Shown here in pieces: positions 1 to 9,838 of a stretch of DNA of 62,183 nucleotides; position 1 is the first letter of the stretch, and every line of letters starts with the position of its first letter. Both the position numbers and the translations under genes were made by a program. The stretch comes from Caulobacter segnis (GTDB taxonomy: Bacteria; Pseudomonadota; Alphaproteobacteria; Caulobacterales; Caulobacteraceae), in NCBI RefSeq assembly GCF_003243465.1, contig NZ_QFQZ01000022.1:1-62183 (forward strand), in the 5' to 3' direction. The notes below the pieces were generated by a model. That model was not told the origin of the DNA and searched no databases. It was given only the letters and a program-made list of their open reading frames with translations.

Positions 1-109
1 GTTCCTGGCGGTGCTCGACCGCTACACCCTCGCAGACATGACCAGCCAGCGCGGCGACCTCCGCGCGCTTCTGGGTTCGCCCGCCTCGGTGGCCGACACT
101 CCCGAGTAG
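1..109 (+). CDS. 3' end of an unidentified protein (partial)
   Basis: An open frame enters from the left edge (first full codon at base 2) and stops with TAG at 107-109, giving 35 C-terminal residues that end in SVADTPE. No domain can be recognised in so short a tail. It lies 96 bases upstream of msrA on the same strand, so it could be the preceding gene of a loose transcription unit. It is called coding because the frame is open from the edge with amphipathic, protein-like composition (FLAVLDRYTLADM), but the identity is unknown. Confidence 0.5.
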   Translation, partial: FLAVLDRYTLADMTSQRGDLRALLGSPASVADTPE

Positions 110-205
110 AGCCCACCGCCCCGGCATCGCGAAAAAGTCCGGACAGGCGTAACCGATACAGCCTCCGCAGCGTATCTAAGAGCAGTCCGCCTCCCGGAGA
201 CCAAG

Positions 206-796
206 ATGCGCCGCCTCCTCGCCCTGCTCACCGCCGCCTTCGCCCTGATGATCGCGGGCGCGCCCGCCGTGGCCGCGCCAAAGACCGAAACCGCGGTGTT
301 CGCCGGCGGCTGCTTCTGGTGCATGGAGCACGATATGGGCGGCATTCCCGGCGTGCTGAAAGTCGAGAGCGGCTACACCGGCGGTCACGTGAAGAACCCG
401 ACCTATCGCGACGTCACCAGCGAGCGAAGCGGCCATTACGAGTCGGTTCGCGTGACCTATGATCCCGCCAAGCTGGACTACGGCTTCCTGCTTTATCGCT
501 ACTGGAAACTGGTCGATCCGACCGACGACGGCGGCCAGTTCTGCGATCGCGGCCCGTCCTATCGGCCGGCGATCTTCGTCACCCCCGACCAGCGCCCGAT
601 CGCCGAGAAATCCCGCGCCGACGCCGCCAAACGCCTGAAGACCGGGACCATGAAGGCGCAGATCCTGCCGCTCCAGACCTTCTACCCGGCCGAGGAATAC
701 CACCGCGACTACGCCAAGCGGAACGCCGCCAACTATAACGCCTACCGCACGGGCTGTGGCCGCGACGCGCGCCTCGCGCAGGTCTGGGGACAATAG
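206..796 (+). CDS. msrA: Peptide-methionine (S)-S-oxide reductase, exported form
   Basis: Reduces the S-epimer of methionine sulfoxide in proteins, repairing oxidative damage. The MsrA signature GGCFWCMEHD is at about residues 34-43, with catalytic Cys36 in GCFWC, followed by the family blocks SGYTGGH and TYRDVTS. About 24 N-terminal residues form a signal peptide (MRRLLALLTAAFALMIAG, ending near AVAA), so this copy probably works in the periplasm, unlike the usual cytosolic MsrA. The total of 196 aa is normal for MsrA plus a signal. The ATG follows a purine-rich CCGGAGACCAAG. No MsrB domain is fused or adjacent. Confidence 0.96.
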   Translation: MRRLLALLTAAFALMIAGAPAVAAPKTETAVFAGGCFWCMEHDMGGIPGVLKVESGYTGGHVKNPTYRDVTSERSGHYESVRVTYDPAKLDYGFLLYRYWKLVDPTDDGGQFCDRGPSYRPAIFVTPDQRPIAEKSRADAAKRLKTGTMKAQILPLQTFYPAEEYHRDYAKRNAANYNAYRTGCGRDARLAQVWGQ

Positions 797-858
797 CCCT
801 CCCGCGGTAGCGCTCGCGGCGCCGCCCCGCTAGGTTGCCGCGATACGTGGAGGCCTTG

Positions 859-1386
859 ATGAAGAAGCCGGTTCTGGAGATGTGGCTCGAGCGCGGCCTG
901 TTCGCCTCGCGCTGGCTGATGGCGCCGTTCTATGTCGGCCTCGTCGTGGCCCTGGCGGCCCTGCTCGTAGTCTTTTTCCAGGAGCTGGCGCACGACCTTC
1001 CCACCGTGCTGACGATGAAGGCCGAGGCCGCCATCCTGATGGCGCTGACGCTGATCGACCTGTCGCTGGCCGCCAATCTGCTGGTGATCGTCATCCTGTC
1101 CGGCTACGAGAACTTCGTCTCCAAGATCGACACGGCCAGCCACGAGGACCGCCCAGACTGGATGGGCACGGTCGACTTCTCCGGCCTGAAGATGAAGCTG
1201 ATCGCCTCGATCGTGGCGATCTCGGCGATCGCCCTGCTCAAGGCCTTCCTGAAGTTGACCGAGCCAGGCCAGGGCGTGGACCAGATCCGCCTGTTCTGGC
1301 TGGTGGTCGTGCACCTGTCGTTCGTGGCGTCCGGCGTGCTGCTGGCCGTTATGGACTGGCTCAACAGCAAGGTGGCCAAGCACTAG
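859..1386 (+). CDS. UPF0114/YqhA family inner-membrane protein
   Basis: A 175-aa polytopic membrane protein resembling the TIGR00645/YqhA family, whose function is not established. The opening segment (LERGLFASRWLMAPFYVGL) and a first long helix are typical. Further hydrophobic segments lie near residues 60-85, 110-130 and 145-165, with a conserved-looking Asn-rich cytosolic stretch ending in NSKVAK. The ATG at 859 is chosen over an upstream in-frame ATG because GTGGAGG lies five bases before it. It is followed by a convergent gene only 16 bases away. Confidence 0.85.
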   Translation: MKKPVLEMWLERGLFASRWLMAPFYVGLVVALAALLVVFFQELAHDLPTVLTMKAEAAILMALTLIDLSLAANLLVIVILSGYENFVSKIDTASHEDRPDWMGTVDFSGLKMKLIASIVAISAIALLKAFLKLTEPGQGVDQIRLFWLVVVHLSFVASGVLLAVMDWLNSKVAKH

Positions 1387-1402
1387 GCTTCGCCATACCG
1401 AC

Positions 1403-2017
1403 CTAGAACGGCAGGGTGCGTCGCTTTCGGCTGTAGCCGAGGTAGCCGATGTTGGCGCCCAGACGCAGACCCACGCCCGCGCGGATCGGCGCCAGGGTGA
1501 TCTCGTCGGCCTTCTGGTAGTTCACGCCAAGGCCGCCCACGAGATAGGCGCTGCCCTCGACGCCCGGGAAGCGGCGGAACACCGCGTCGGGATATTGCAG
1601 GTTATAGCACAGGGTGAAGACGCGGCTGGCGTTGCCGCCCCAGTCCCAGCCCACCGACGGGCCTTGCCAGAACACTTCCAGCGTCGGCCGCCCCTTCATG
1701 TAGAGCAGGCCCCGGCCATAGCGCAGGCCGACCGCGAAGGCGCCCGAGCCCTCTTCGCCAGCAATGTAGGCGGTGGGCTGGCCCTTGTCCTTGAAGACGC
1801 GTTCGATGGCGGCGCCGGCGCTCTCGGCCGTGACGCCCAGGAAGTCCGAGGTCGCGCGCACCATCTCGTCGCGGGAATAGGTCGAGGCGCCGCCGGTCTG
1901 ATAGGTCGGGCCGCTGGACCCCGCCGGCGGCGGATTGGCCTGTTGGGCCAAGGCGTCGGTCGCCACGGCGCTCAAGCTCGCGGCGGCGCCGGAGAGGATC
2001 AGCTTGCGACGGTCCAT
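1403..2017 (-). CDS. eipA: EipA-like DUF1134 periplasmic envelope protein
   Basis: A 204-aa exported protein with a twin-arginine-like or Sec leader (MDRRKLILSGAAASL) cleaved near ALAQQ. The body matches the DUF1134 family: a SRDEMVRATSDFLG block, GEEGSGAFAVGLRYG, and a Gly-rich beta-barrel-like C-terminus (VGLRLGANIGYLGYSRKR). In Brucella the DUF1134 protein EipA is a small periplasmic beta-barrel needed for envelope stress resistance, and its gene is directly activated by CtrA (established knowledge). Here the start at 2017 is supported by GGAGG eight bases upstream. The divergent region to lepA contains a CtrA-type site at 2088-2102 and a perfect palindrome at 2042-2058. The symbol rests on family membership only. 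Confidence 0.82.
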   Translation of the reverse strand: MDRRKLILSGAAASLSAVATDALAQQANPPPAGSSGPTYQTGGASTYSRDEMVRATSDFLGVTAESAGAAIERVFKDKGQPTAYIAGEEGSGAFAVGLRYGRGLLYMKGRPTLEVFWQGPSVGWDWGGNASRVFTLCYNLQYPDAVFRRFPGVEGSAYLVGGLGVNYQKADEITLAPIRAGVGLRLGANIGYLGYSRKRRTLPF

Positions 2018-2041
2018 GGGTGGGCCTCCAGGTCGGTTACT

Positions 2042-2058
2042 TTGCAACACTGTTGCAA
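2042..2058. promoter_or_regulatory. Perfect 17-bp palindrome in the eipA leader/promoter
   Basis: TTGCAACA-C-TGTTGCAA is a perfect 8+1+8 inverted repeat, centred 33 bp upstream of the eipA ATG (minus strand) and about 120 bp upstream of lepA. It is too short and lacks a U-tract for a terminator and sits between divergent genes. A dimeric repressor or activator operator is the simplest reading. The regulator is unknown. Confidence 0.5.
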
Positions 2059-2087
2059 GCTATTGAGACCGGTTTGCGGCCCCAAAC

Positions 2088-2102
2088 TTAACGCGCGGTT
2101 AA
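2088..2102. promoter_or_regulatory. CtrA-type binding site (TTAA-N7-TTAA)
   Basis: TTAACGCGCGGTTAA is an exact match to the CtrA full-site pattern TTAA-N7-TTAA. It lies between eipA (ATG 71 bases away) and lepA (ATG 68 bases away). CtrA is the cell-cycle response regulator of Caulobacter and related bacteria, and eipA is a direct CtrA target in Brucella. The spacing suits control of the eipA promoter. It is also an inverted repeat (CTTAAC/GTTAAG). Confidence 0.6.
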
Positions 2103-2169
2103 GCATGACCTTTCGTCGCGCGGCGTCCGCCCCCTCGCGAAGCGGGCCAAATGTGCTAGAGGCTGCGGC

Positions 2170-3942
<1,773 letters not shown>

Positions 3943-3984
3943 AGATGGATGAGGATTGATCGGCGGCGTCGGCCGCTGAATCCA

Positions 3985-4016
3985 AAACGCCCCGCTGGGA
4001 CACCAGCGGGGCGTTT
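3985..4016. terminator. Bidirectional terminator between lepA and the hydrolase gene
   Basis: A perfect 14-bp stem (AAACGCCCCGCTGG with CCAGCGGGGCGTTT) around the tetraloop GACA. The A/T-rich stem ends give T-runs on both strands, suiting termination of the two convergent genes. Confidence 0.88.
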
Positions 4017-4062
4017 CTGTTTCCGGGCGATCCAGCCGTCGCCCCGGCGCGGATTGTCAGCG

Positions 4063-5418
4063 TTACGGCTTCGACGGCGCCTCGGCGGCGTCCTTGCGGA
4101 ACTGCAGGCCCAGGGCCCAGCGGTTCTGGAAGCCCGGCCAGTAGCCGGCGCTGGCCGGGTTTGACGGCGACGCATAAGCGCCGTCCTGGGCCCCGTCCTG
4201 CCCGACGCGCCAGACGCCGTCGGCCGCGTTCGGCGTCGGCACGGTCAGATAGCTCCCGTGGGCCTTGTCGCCCTTCAGGGTGGCGTCAAGGAAGGCCGTC
4301 ACGAAATGGCGGTTGATCGTCAGGATGCGATCCCGACGCCACACCGGCTCCTCGAACCTCGCCACCGACGAGAACTCGCCGACTAGGCTGGGCGGCGTGC
4401 CGTCGCGGGCGATGTTGTGGCGCGCATTCTCGTAGACCAGCAGGTTGCGGTCCGAGCCGCGCATGCCGTCGTAGAGCCAGGCGACGCCGTCCGCATAGCC
4501 GCTGACATCATCGTGGTCGCCGACGATGAGCAGGCTAGGCACGGTGATCCTGGCCAGGCTGTCGGACGTCCAGGCGCGCAGCGGCGGCGCGCCGCCCCAG
4601 GGCGCGAAGGCCACCATCGCCTTGACGTTCCTGGGCGCGCCGGCGGCGAAGGCGGGATTATCGGCGGTGAAGGGCTTCAGCAGCCCGCCAGGAACGGCCT
4701 TGGCCAGCGTGCTGTTCGGATCCAGTCCGGCGCCCATGGTGGCCAAGGCGCCGAAGCCGCCCATCGAATAGCCGATCAGGGCCACATTGCCGGGGTCGTA
4801 GACGTCTTTCAGAGGGCCGACCTTGGCGCCCTTCGTCAGCGCCTCGATGACGAACCGCTGGTCGGCGACGCGGGTGATCACCGTCGTGGCGAACGATAGC
4901 TGCGGCGCGGCCAGGGTGACCGGCTCCAGATCGTGGTGGTCGATCGCGGCGACGACATAGCCCTTGGAGGCCAGGTTCTCGGCCAGATCGCTGAAGCTGG
5001 TGGCCCAGTTGCGATAGCCGTGGGAGATCACCACCAGCGGAAAGGCCTGTCCGCGCACGGGCTTGGCGTCGGCATAGGCGCCGCCGACCTTGTAGGGAAC
5101 CTGGGCGGGCGCTTTGCCGGCCGCGGGCTTGTCGGGCATGGTGTAGCGAACCGTCGCCGCGCCGGCCGCCGGACGAACGGCCGGATACCAGATGGTCAGC
5201 GGCAGCGGGCGATCGGCGCGCGCAAGCTTGCCGGCCGCAAGATCGCTGGCCACCAGGTCCGGCTGATCCTTCTGCGTCAGGGTCTGGGTCATCACCCCTA
5301 CCGGATAGGCGCCCGCCGCCGCCAGGGCCGGCTGGTCAGCGAGCGTTTCCTGCGCCGCTGCGACGCCGGGCGCGGTGAGCAGGAGGCATAGCAGCAGGCC
5401 CGTCGGAACTTTCATCAT
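4063..5418 (-). CDS. Secreted alpha/beta hydrolase (dienelactone hydrolase / PAF-acetylhydrolase-like)
   Basis: A 451-aa protein with a clear signal peptide (hydrophobic LLLCLLLTAPGVAAA, cleavage near AAAQ). The nucleophile elbow GYSMGGFGAL, the acid region GDHDDVSGY and a later His (ENARHNIARD) are in the order of an alpha/beta-hydrolase triad. An oxyanion-type HGYRNWATS lies upstream, as in PAF-acetylhydrolase-like and chlorophyllase-like enzymes. Its substrate cannot be read from sequence; ester or amide hydrolysis in the periplasm or outside the cell is likely. It converges on lepA with a shared terminator. Two consecutive ATGs at 5418/5415 leave the exact start open by one residue. Confidence 0.85.
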   Translation of the reverse strand: MMKVPTGLLLCLLLTAPGVAAAQETLADQPALAAAGAYPVGVMTQTLTQKDQPDLVASDLAAGKLARADRPLPLTIWYPAVRPAAGAATVRYTMPDKPAAGKAPAQVPYKVGGAYADAKPVRGQAFPLVVISHGYRNWATSFSDLAENLASKGYVVAAIDHHDLEPVTLAAPQLSFATTVITRVADQRFVIEALTKGAKVGPLKDVYDPGNVALIGYSMGGFGALATMGAGLDPNSTLAKAVPGGLLKPFTADNPAFAAGAPRNVKAMVAFAPWGGAPPLRAWTSDSLARITVPSLLIVGDHDDVSGYADGVAWLYDGMRGSDRNLLVYENARHNIARDGTPPSLVGEFSSVARFEEPVWRRDRILTINRHFVTAFLDATLKGDKAHGSYLTVPTPNAADGVWRVGQDGAQDGAYASPSNPASAGYWPGFQNRWALGLQFRKDAAEAPSKP

Positions 5419-5504
5419 GGCGCTCTCATACGCTTACGGACGAGCCGGCGCGATTCGGCGGCTCGGTTGGCGGACCGGCATAGCTTAAGGCCGCGACAGG
5501 TTTG

Positions 5505-5569
5505 TCACACAGCGCGTGTGATCAATTCGCGGACCGCACGCCGCCTAAAGTAGCTAAAAGCAACGCTTT
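5505..5569. promoter_or_regulatory. Two inverted repeats upstream of a TonB receptor gene
   Basis: TCACAC-AGCGC-GTGTGA at 5505-5521 (6-bp arms) and AAAGC-AAC-GCTTT at 5557-5569 (5-bp arms, LacI/GalR-like core) lie 99-163 bp before the ATG at 5668, within the 249-bp divergent gap. They may be operators for substrate-dependent control. No matching regulator gene is adjacent. Confidence 0.3.
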
Positions 5570-5667
5570 CACACGACGGTCACGGAGCCGTCGCGAATTC
5601 GAATCCTATTCCCCATAAGCGCCACGCTCGAAGGGCCCTAGCCCGAGTACCCAGAGGGGATGAGTTG

Positions 5668-8016
5668 ATGCGTTACTTCGACACCAAGGGCCTGATGGTC
5701 GCCGTCAGCGGTCTGGCCCTGATGGCCGGCGCGGCCCAGGCCGCCGAACCCGTCGACACGACCGCCACGTCGCAGGTCGAGGAACTGCTGGTCACCGCGC
5801 AGAAGCGCGAACAGAAGACCGTGGACGTGCCGCTGGCCCTGACCGCCTATTCGGGCGCCTTCCTCGACAAGCTCGGCATCCAGGAGTTCGAGGAACTCGG
5901 CCAGTTCGTGCCCGGCTTCGACGTGCAGAACCAGTCGCCGAACAACCCCGGCTTCGTGATGCGCGGCATCACCTCGGACTCGGGCGAAGCCACCAACGAG
6001 CCGCGCGTGTCGGTCTATCAGGACGGCGTCTCGGTCTCGAAGTCGCGCGGCTCCTACACCGAACTCTTCGACCTGGAGCGCGTCGAGGTGGCCAAGGGCC
6101 CGCAGTCGACCCTCTATGGCCGCGGCGCCCTGATCGGCGCGGTGAACGTGATCCAGGCCAAGGCCAAGCACACCCAGGACTGGAACGCCAAGGTCGAGGG
6201 CGGCAACTACGGCTACTGGCTGGCCGAAGGCATGATCAACATGCCGATCAACGACGACCTGGCCATCCGCCTGGCGGGCCGCGCCAAGAAGCGCGACGGC
6301 TATGTGAAGAACCTGCTGGGCGGCGACGACTTCAACTCGACCGACACCCGCGCCGTGCGCCTGGCGATCAACTACGCCCCGGGCGACCGCTTCAAGCTGG
6401 ACGTCCTCTACAACTACGAGACCGACAAGCCCTCGGGCACCTCGTTCAAGTCGCTCAGCTATGCCCCCACCAACCCGACGACCGGCGCGGTGATCGGTGA
6501 CCTGGGCCGCAATTCGGGCGCGGCCCTGACCACGGTGGACGGCTTCGAGAACGGCCAGAAGCTGGGCCTGAACCGTCGCCTGTGGAGCCTGACCGCCCTG
6601 GCCAGCTACAAGCTCAGCGACAGCCTGACCCTGAACTCGACCTCGGCCTACCGCTACTTCAGCGGCGAGGAAGTGTTCGATCCGGACGGCTTCTCGCTGC
6701 CGATGTTCACCTTCGCCGAAGACGCGCAAGGCAAGTCGGCCAGCCAGGAGCTTCGCCTGAACTACGACAACGGCGGCAAGATCACCGCCTTCGGCGGCGT
6801 CAGCTATTTCTGGGAAGACGGCTCGCAGCGCGTGCCTCTGCTGATCAACGAGAAGGTGGCCTACCTTTTCCTGACGGGCCAACTGCCCCGCCCCAACGGG
6901 CTGTCGATGACGACGATCAACGCGCTGCCCGGCCTCGCGGTCTTCCCGGCCAACCACCTGGAAGAATACACCAACTACGGCAAGACGAACTCGTACGACG
7001 CCTTCGCCGACGTCACCTTCCACGCCACCGACAAGCTCGAGCTGGCGGCCGGCCTGCGCTACACCTACGACGACAAGCAGAGCGGCTACAAAGGCGTTCT
7101 GAACGGTCCGTCGATCATCGGCGGCAGCTCGGCCACCGCCGGCGTCCGCGGCCTGCTGGTGCAGTCGACCCTCAATAACGCCGCCCAGTACCAGAGCTTC
7201 AACGACTCGGGCGTGACCTACCGCGCCGTGGCGCGCTACGCCGTGGCCGACAACGCCAATGTCTACGCCTCGGTGTCGACCGGCCGCCGTCCCAAGGTGT
7301 TCTCCGGCTCGAACAACAAGCCGGGCGCGGCCGCGCAGTTCAAGGAAGTGCCGGCCGAGAAGGTCACCTCCTACGAAGCCGGCGCCAAGGGCGAGTTCCT
7401 GGACCGCCGCCTGTCCCTGGAGGGCTCGGTCTATCACTATGAGTACACGAACTTCCAAACCAGCGTCCGCGACCCGAACGGTTTCGTCACCACGACGAAC
7501 GCCGGCTCGGCCAAGTCGACGGGCTTCGAAGGCCAGGCGACCTATCAGCCGGCCGAGGGCGTCAGCCTGTTCGCCACCTATGGCTATAGCCACGCCCGCT
7601 TCGCCGCCGGCCTGTTCGAAGGCAACCACTTCCGCCTGTCGCCGGACCACTCGGTGTCGATCGGCGCCAACCTGACCACGACCGTGGCGGGCGGCCGCCT
7701 GACCGTCCTGCCGACCTACACCTGGCAGTCCGAGCAGTTCTTCGACAACAACAACGACATCTCGTCGCTGCAGAGCACCACAGGCACCATCAAGGACACC
7801 GTGCAGGACGAGAAGCAGAAGGCCTTTGGCTTGGCGAACCTGCGCGTGTCCTACCAACCGGACGGCAGCAACGTGACGTTTGGCGCCTTCGTCAACAACG
7901 CGTTCAACGAGAAGTACATCAAGGACGCCGGCAACACCGGCGACGCCTTCGGCATCGCCACCTTCATCGCCGGCGAGCCGCGCTTCTTCGGCCTGTCGGT
8001 CTCCATCCGCCACTAA
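5668..8016 (+). CDS. TonB-dependent outer-membrane receptor
   Basis: A 782-aa receptor that would import a bound ligand across the outer membrane using TonB-ExbBD energy. There is a signal peptide ending at AAQA, then a TonB-box-like VEELLVTAQKR, a plug domain with MRGI and the RVEVAKGPQSTLYGRGALIGAVNV block, and a 22-strand-type barrel of alternating aromatic strands. The C-terminus is SVSIRH rather than the usual terminal Phe. The plug sequence is of the iron-complex/general FecA-CirA type and differs from the two TIGR01782-like receptors later in the window. ATG 5668 has GAGGGGA seven bases upstream. The ligand is unknown. It stands alone, without transporter or hydrolase genes. Confidence 0.92.
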   Translation: MRYFDTKGLMVAVSGLALMAGAAQAAEPVDTTATSQVEELLVTAQKREQKTVDVPLALTAYSGAFLDKLGIQEFEELGQFVPGFDVQNQSPNNPGFVMRGITSDSGEATNEPRVSVYQDGVSVSKSRGSYTELFDLERVEVAKGPQSTLYGRGALIGAVNVIQAKAKHTQDWNAKVEGGNYGYWLAEGMINMPINDDLAIRLAGRAKKRDGYVKNLLGGDDFNSTDTRAVRLAINYAPGDRFKLDVLYNYETDKPSGTSFKSLSYAPTNPTTGAVIGDLGRNSGAALTTVDGFENGQKLGLNRRLWSLTALASYKLSDSLTLNSTSAYRYFSGEEVFDPDGFSLPMFTFAEDAQGKSASQELRLNYDNGGKITAFGGVSYFWEDGSQRVPLLINEKVAYLFLTGQLPRPNGLSMTTINALPGLAVFPANHLEEYTNYGKTNSYDAFADVTFHATDKLELAAGLRYTYDDKQSGYKGVLNGPSIIGGSSATAGVRGLLVQSTLNNAAQYQSFNDSGVTYRAVARYAVADNANVYASVSTGRRPKVFSGSNNKPGAAAQFKEVPAEKVTSYEAGAKGEFLDRRLSLEGSVYHYEYTNFQTSVRDPNGFVTTTNAGSAKSTGFEGQATYQPAEGVSLFATYGYSHARFAAGLFEGNHFRLSPDHSVSIGANLTTTVAGGRLTVLPTYTWQSEQFFDNNNDISSLQSTTGTIKDTVQDEKQKAFGLANLRVSYQPDGSNVTFGAFVNNAFNEKYIKDAGNTGDAFGIATFIAGEPRFFGLSVSIRH

Positions 8017-8025
8017 GCCATAGGG

Positions 8026-8051
8026 GGATCGGCCGTTCACGCGGCCGATCC
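8026..8051 (+). terminator. Stem-loop after the TonB receptor
   Basis: GGATCGGCCG / CGGCCGATCC form a perfect 10-bp stem with a 6-base loop starting 10 bases after the stop codon. There is no U-tract, so it may act as an RNA 3'-end stabiliser or a weak terminator. Confidence 0.5.
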
Positions 8052-8169
8052 GCTTACGCGCGTCCGCCGCATCCTCGTCGTCGAACCAGCCGTGCTCCAC
8101 GGCCGCCGACGCCGAGCGGCGGCCGTCTTGCTTTTAACGCCTCTTGAAAGACCCTGCCTACGGGCGCGC

Positions 8170-8967
8170 TCACTCGAACGGCGGCTTCAGCCGGTAGAAC
8201 CGCGCCTCGCCCAGCAAGTCGTAGACGCGGCGGACGCGGAAGGCGTCGGGGCGGTCGCGGCCCAGGGCCAGCTCGGCCTCGGTCAGGCTGAACGGGGCCA
8301 GCTCCGAGCCCAGGGTGGTCTTGACGGCCAGCAGGCGCGGGGCGGCGTCCAGGCCGAAGCTGACCACGTCGCAGCCGGGCGGGTCGCCACCGGCGCGGGC
8401 CAGGCGGACCTGGTGGCCCAGGTCGGGGCGGCCGTGGTCGGCCAGGCGGCGGGCCTCGTGGGCGACGACGCTGGCCGCGCCCAGGCCGGGCAGGAAGCGA
8501 TCCCCGGCCGCGCGCGTGGCCATGTCGAAACGCTGGATGATCCGGGCCAGCCTGGGGTCGGCGGGGACCGGTTGAGGCGGGGCGGCCTCGATCAGCGGGA
8601 CGGCCGGCGGGGCCGCGAACAGGGCGTCGGGCCGGACCGCGGCGGCCAGCAGGGCGGGCTTGGCGGCCAGGGCGTCCTCGACCGCGGCCAGCAGCAGCGG
8701 GTCGTAGGTCCAGCGTGGCGGCGGATCCTTCAGCGTCGGCAGGCCGATCAGCGACAGGACGGCGGTGATCTCGCCCTGCTTGGCCATGACCGGCATGCCG
8801 GACTTGCCGGTGACGAAGCGGACGGTGCGGTCGTGGGTGGCGCGGTCGACCGGCTTGCCGGCCAGGGTCTTCTCCAGCTGGGCCAGGTAGTCGCCGACCA
8901 CGACGGCCAGCTCCGCCCCGGTCCACTCGCGCCCGATGGCTTCCCGTTCCGCCGAATCCCCCGTCAT
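8170..8967 (-). CDS. DUF3883 domain protein
   Basis: A 265-aa soluble protein. The C-terminal ~100 residues fit the DUF3883 nuclease-like fold: a HEARRLADHGRPDLGHQV block, CDVVSFG, then LLAVKTT followed by PFSLTEAELALG and FRVRRVYDL, as in restriction-endonuclease-like proteins where the Lys of the V-K-T motif belongs to the active-site region. The N-terminal part (WTGAELAVVVGDYLAQL) is a helical region commonly found with DUF3883. DUF3883 proteins often occur in restriction or defence settings, but no methyltransferase or helicase lies nearby. It is 58 bases downstream of the Ig-like protein gene on the same strand, so the two may be co-transcribed. Confidence 0.75.
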   Translation of the reverse strand: MTGDSAEREAIGREWTGAELAVVVGDYLAQLEKTLAGKPVDRATHDRTVRFVTGKSGMPVMAKQGEITAVLSLIGLPTLKDPPPRWTYDPLLLAAVEDALAAKPALLAAAVRPDALFAAPPAVPLIEAAPPQPVPADPRLARIIQRFDMATRAAGDRFLPGLGAASVVAHEARRLADHGRPDLGHQVRLARAGGDPPGCDVVSFGLDAAPRLLAVKTTLGSELAPFSLTEAELALGRDRPDAFRVRRVYDLLGEARFYRLKPPFE

Positions 8968-9025
8968 CGGACGATCCTGCGCCAGCGGCGGCGCGGACGC
9001 CAGAGCTTGAGCGCGGTGGGGGAGC

Positions 9026-9595
9026 TCAGCCGCCGCCGGCGGGCGCGTTGGCGGCCGAGGCGCGGGGCGCCTCCTGCACCGGGGTCTGATCGGCCCGCAG
9101 CCCCGCCAGCTCCATGGCGCGTCGCAGGGTGGTGACGGGCGAGTCGTTCTCGACCTTGAAGGTCAGGGAGGCGGTCTCCGCCGGGTTCTCGCCGAGATTG
9201 GCGAAGCCGCCGGGACGCTGGGCGTTGAAGGTCACGCCATAGGTGCGTCCGGCCAGGACCCGGCAGATCACCACGAAGGTCTTCTGGTCGGTGAGCAGCC
9301 GGGGGGTCTTGACGCACTCCAGCGGCTCGGCCCCGGGTGCGGGCGCGTAGTTCCAGGCGCTGGGCGACATCTGCTGGTCGAAGACGGCCTTGAGGATCAG
9401 CAGGCCCGGCGCGACGGTCTGGTCCTGGGCCGGATAGGTCGAGACCAGCTTCGGCGGCAAGGTCGGCGGCAGGATCAGCACCGGCGACACCGCGTTCGGC
9501 GCCTCGGCGGGCGGCTTCTGGGCCTGGGCGCGGGCGACCGTGGCGCCCAGCGCGGCGCAGAGCATCAGGGCGGGAACCAGGCGGCGGCGCGACAT
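9026..9595 (-). CDS. Exported Ig-like (SbsA-type) domain protein
   Basis: A 189-aa periplasmic or secreted protein with a signal peptide (MSRRRLVPALMLCAALGAT, cleavage near ARAQA). Residues ~45-150 resemble a bacterial SbsA-type Ig-like domain: PPKLVSTYPAQDQTVAPG, then FDQQMSPSAWNY, and RTYGVTFNA in the expected strand order. Such domains mediate binding or spacing in surface proteins; a specific function is not known. The tail is Ala/Gly/Pro-rich (SAANAPAGGG). The ATG at 9595 is preceded by GGAAAG. Divergent from the small gene at 9659. Confidence 0.7.
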   Translation of the reverse strand: MSRRRLVPALMLCAALGATVARAQAQKPPAEAPNAVSPVLILPPTLPPKLVSTYPAQDQTVAPGLLILKAVFDQQMSPSAWNYAPAPGAEPLECVKTPRLLTDQKTFVVICRVLAGRTYGVTFNAQRPGGFANLGENPAETASLTFKVENDSPVTTLRRAMELAGLRADQTPVQEAPRASAANAPAGGG

Positions 9596-9658
9596 CTTTC
9601 CAGACTGACCGCTAAGCGCGGCCTTCTCAAGGCGCCCCTCGAGGCCTACATCGCATCC

Positions 9659-9838
9659 ATGACCGACAAGACCGACGCTCCCGCGCCCGAGGGCGAAACG
9701 CCGATGCAGCGCGCCCTGCGCCTGAAGAAGGCCGCCCAGGGCCGCCACGGCCACGGCCCCAAGGCCTCCAGCGGCAAGGTCGAGCGCGCCAGCGCCGCCG
9801 CGCCGACCGGCAAGTCCAAGCCCTGGATGACCCGGTGA
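9659..9838 (+). CDS. Small basic protein of 59 aa
   Basis: The frame runs from ATG 9659 to TGA 9836-9838. It starts MTDKTDAPAPEGETPMQRAL and continues with LRLKKAAQ, a His/Gly-rich GRHGHGPK and a Lys-rich tail ending KPWMTR. It is strongly basic and probably disordered, like small nucleic-acid- or ribosome-associated proteins conserved in alphaproteobacteria. No function is assigned. Its stop overlaps the GTG start of the GST gene (GTGA), a sign of translational coupling that supports both calls. Confidence 0.7.
   Translation: MTDKTDAPAPEGETPMQRALRLKKAAQGRHGHGPKASSGKVERASAAAPTGKSKPWMTR

Noticed and set aside
8054..8926. 290-codon minus-strand frame overlapping the DUF3883 gene
   Set aside because: Pro/Arg/Gly-rich out-of-frame reading of the DUF3883 gene, which has family motifs in its own frame.
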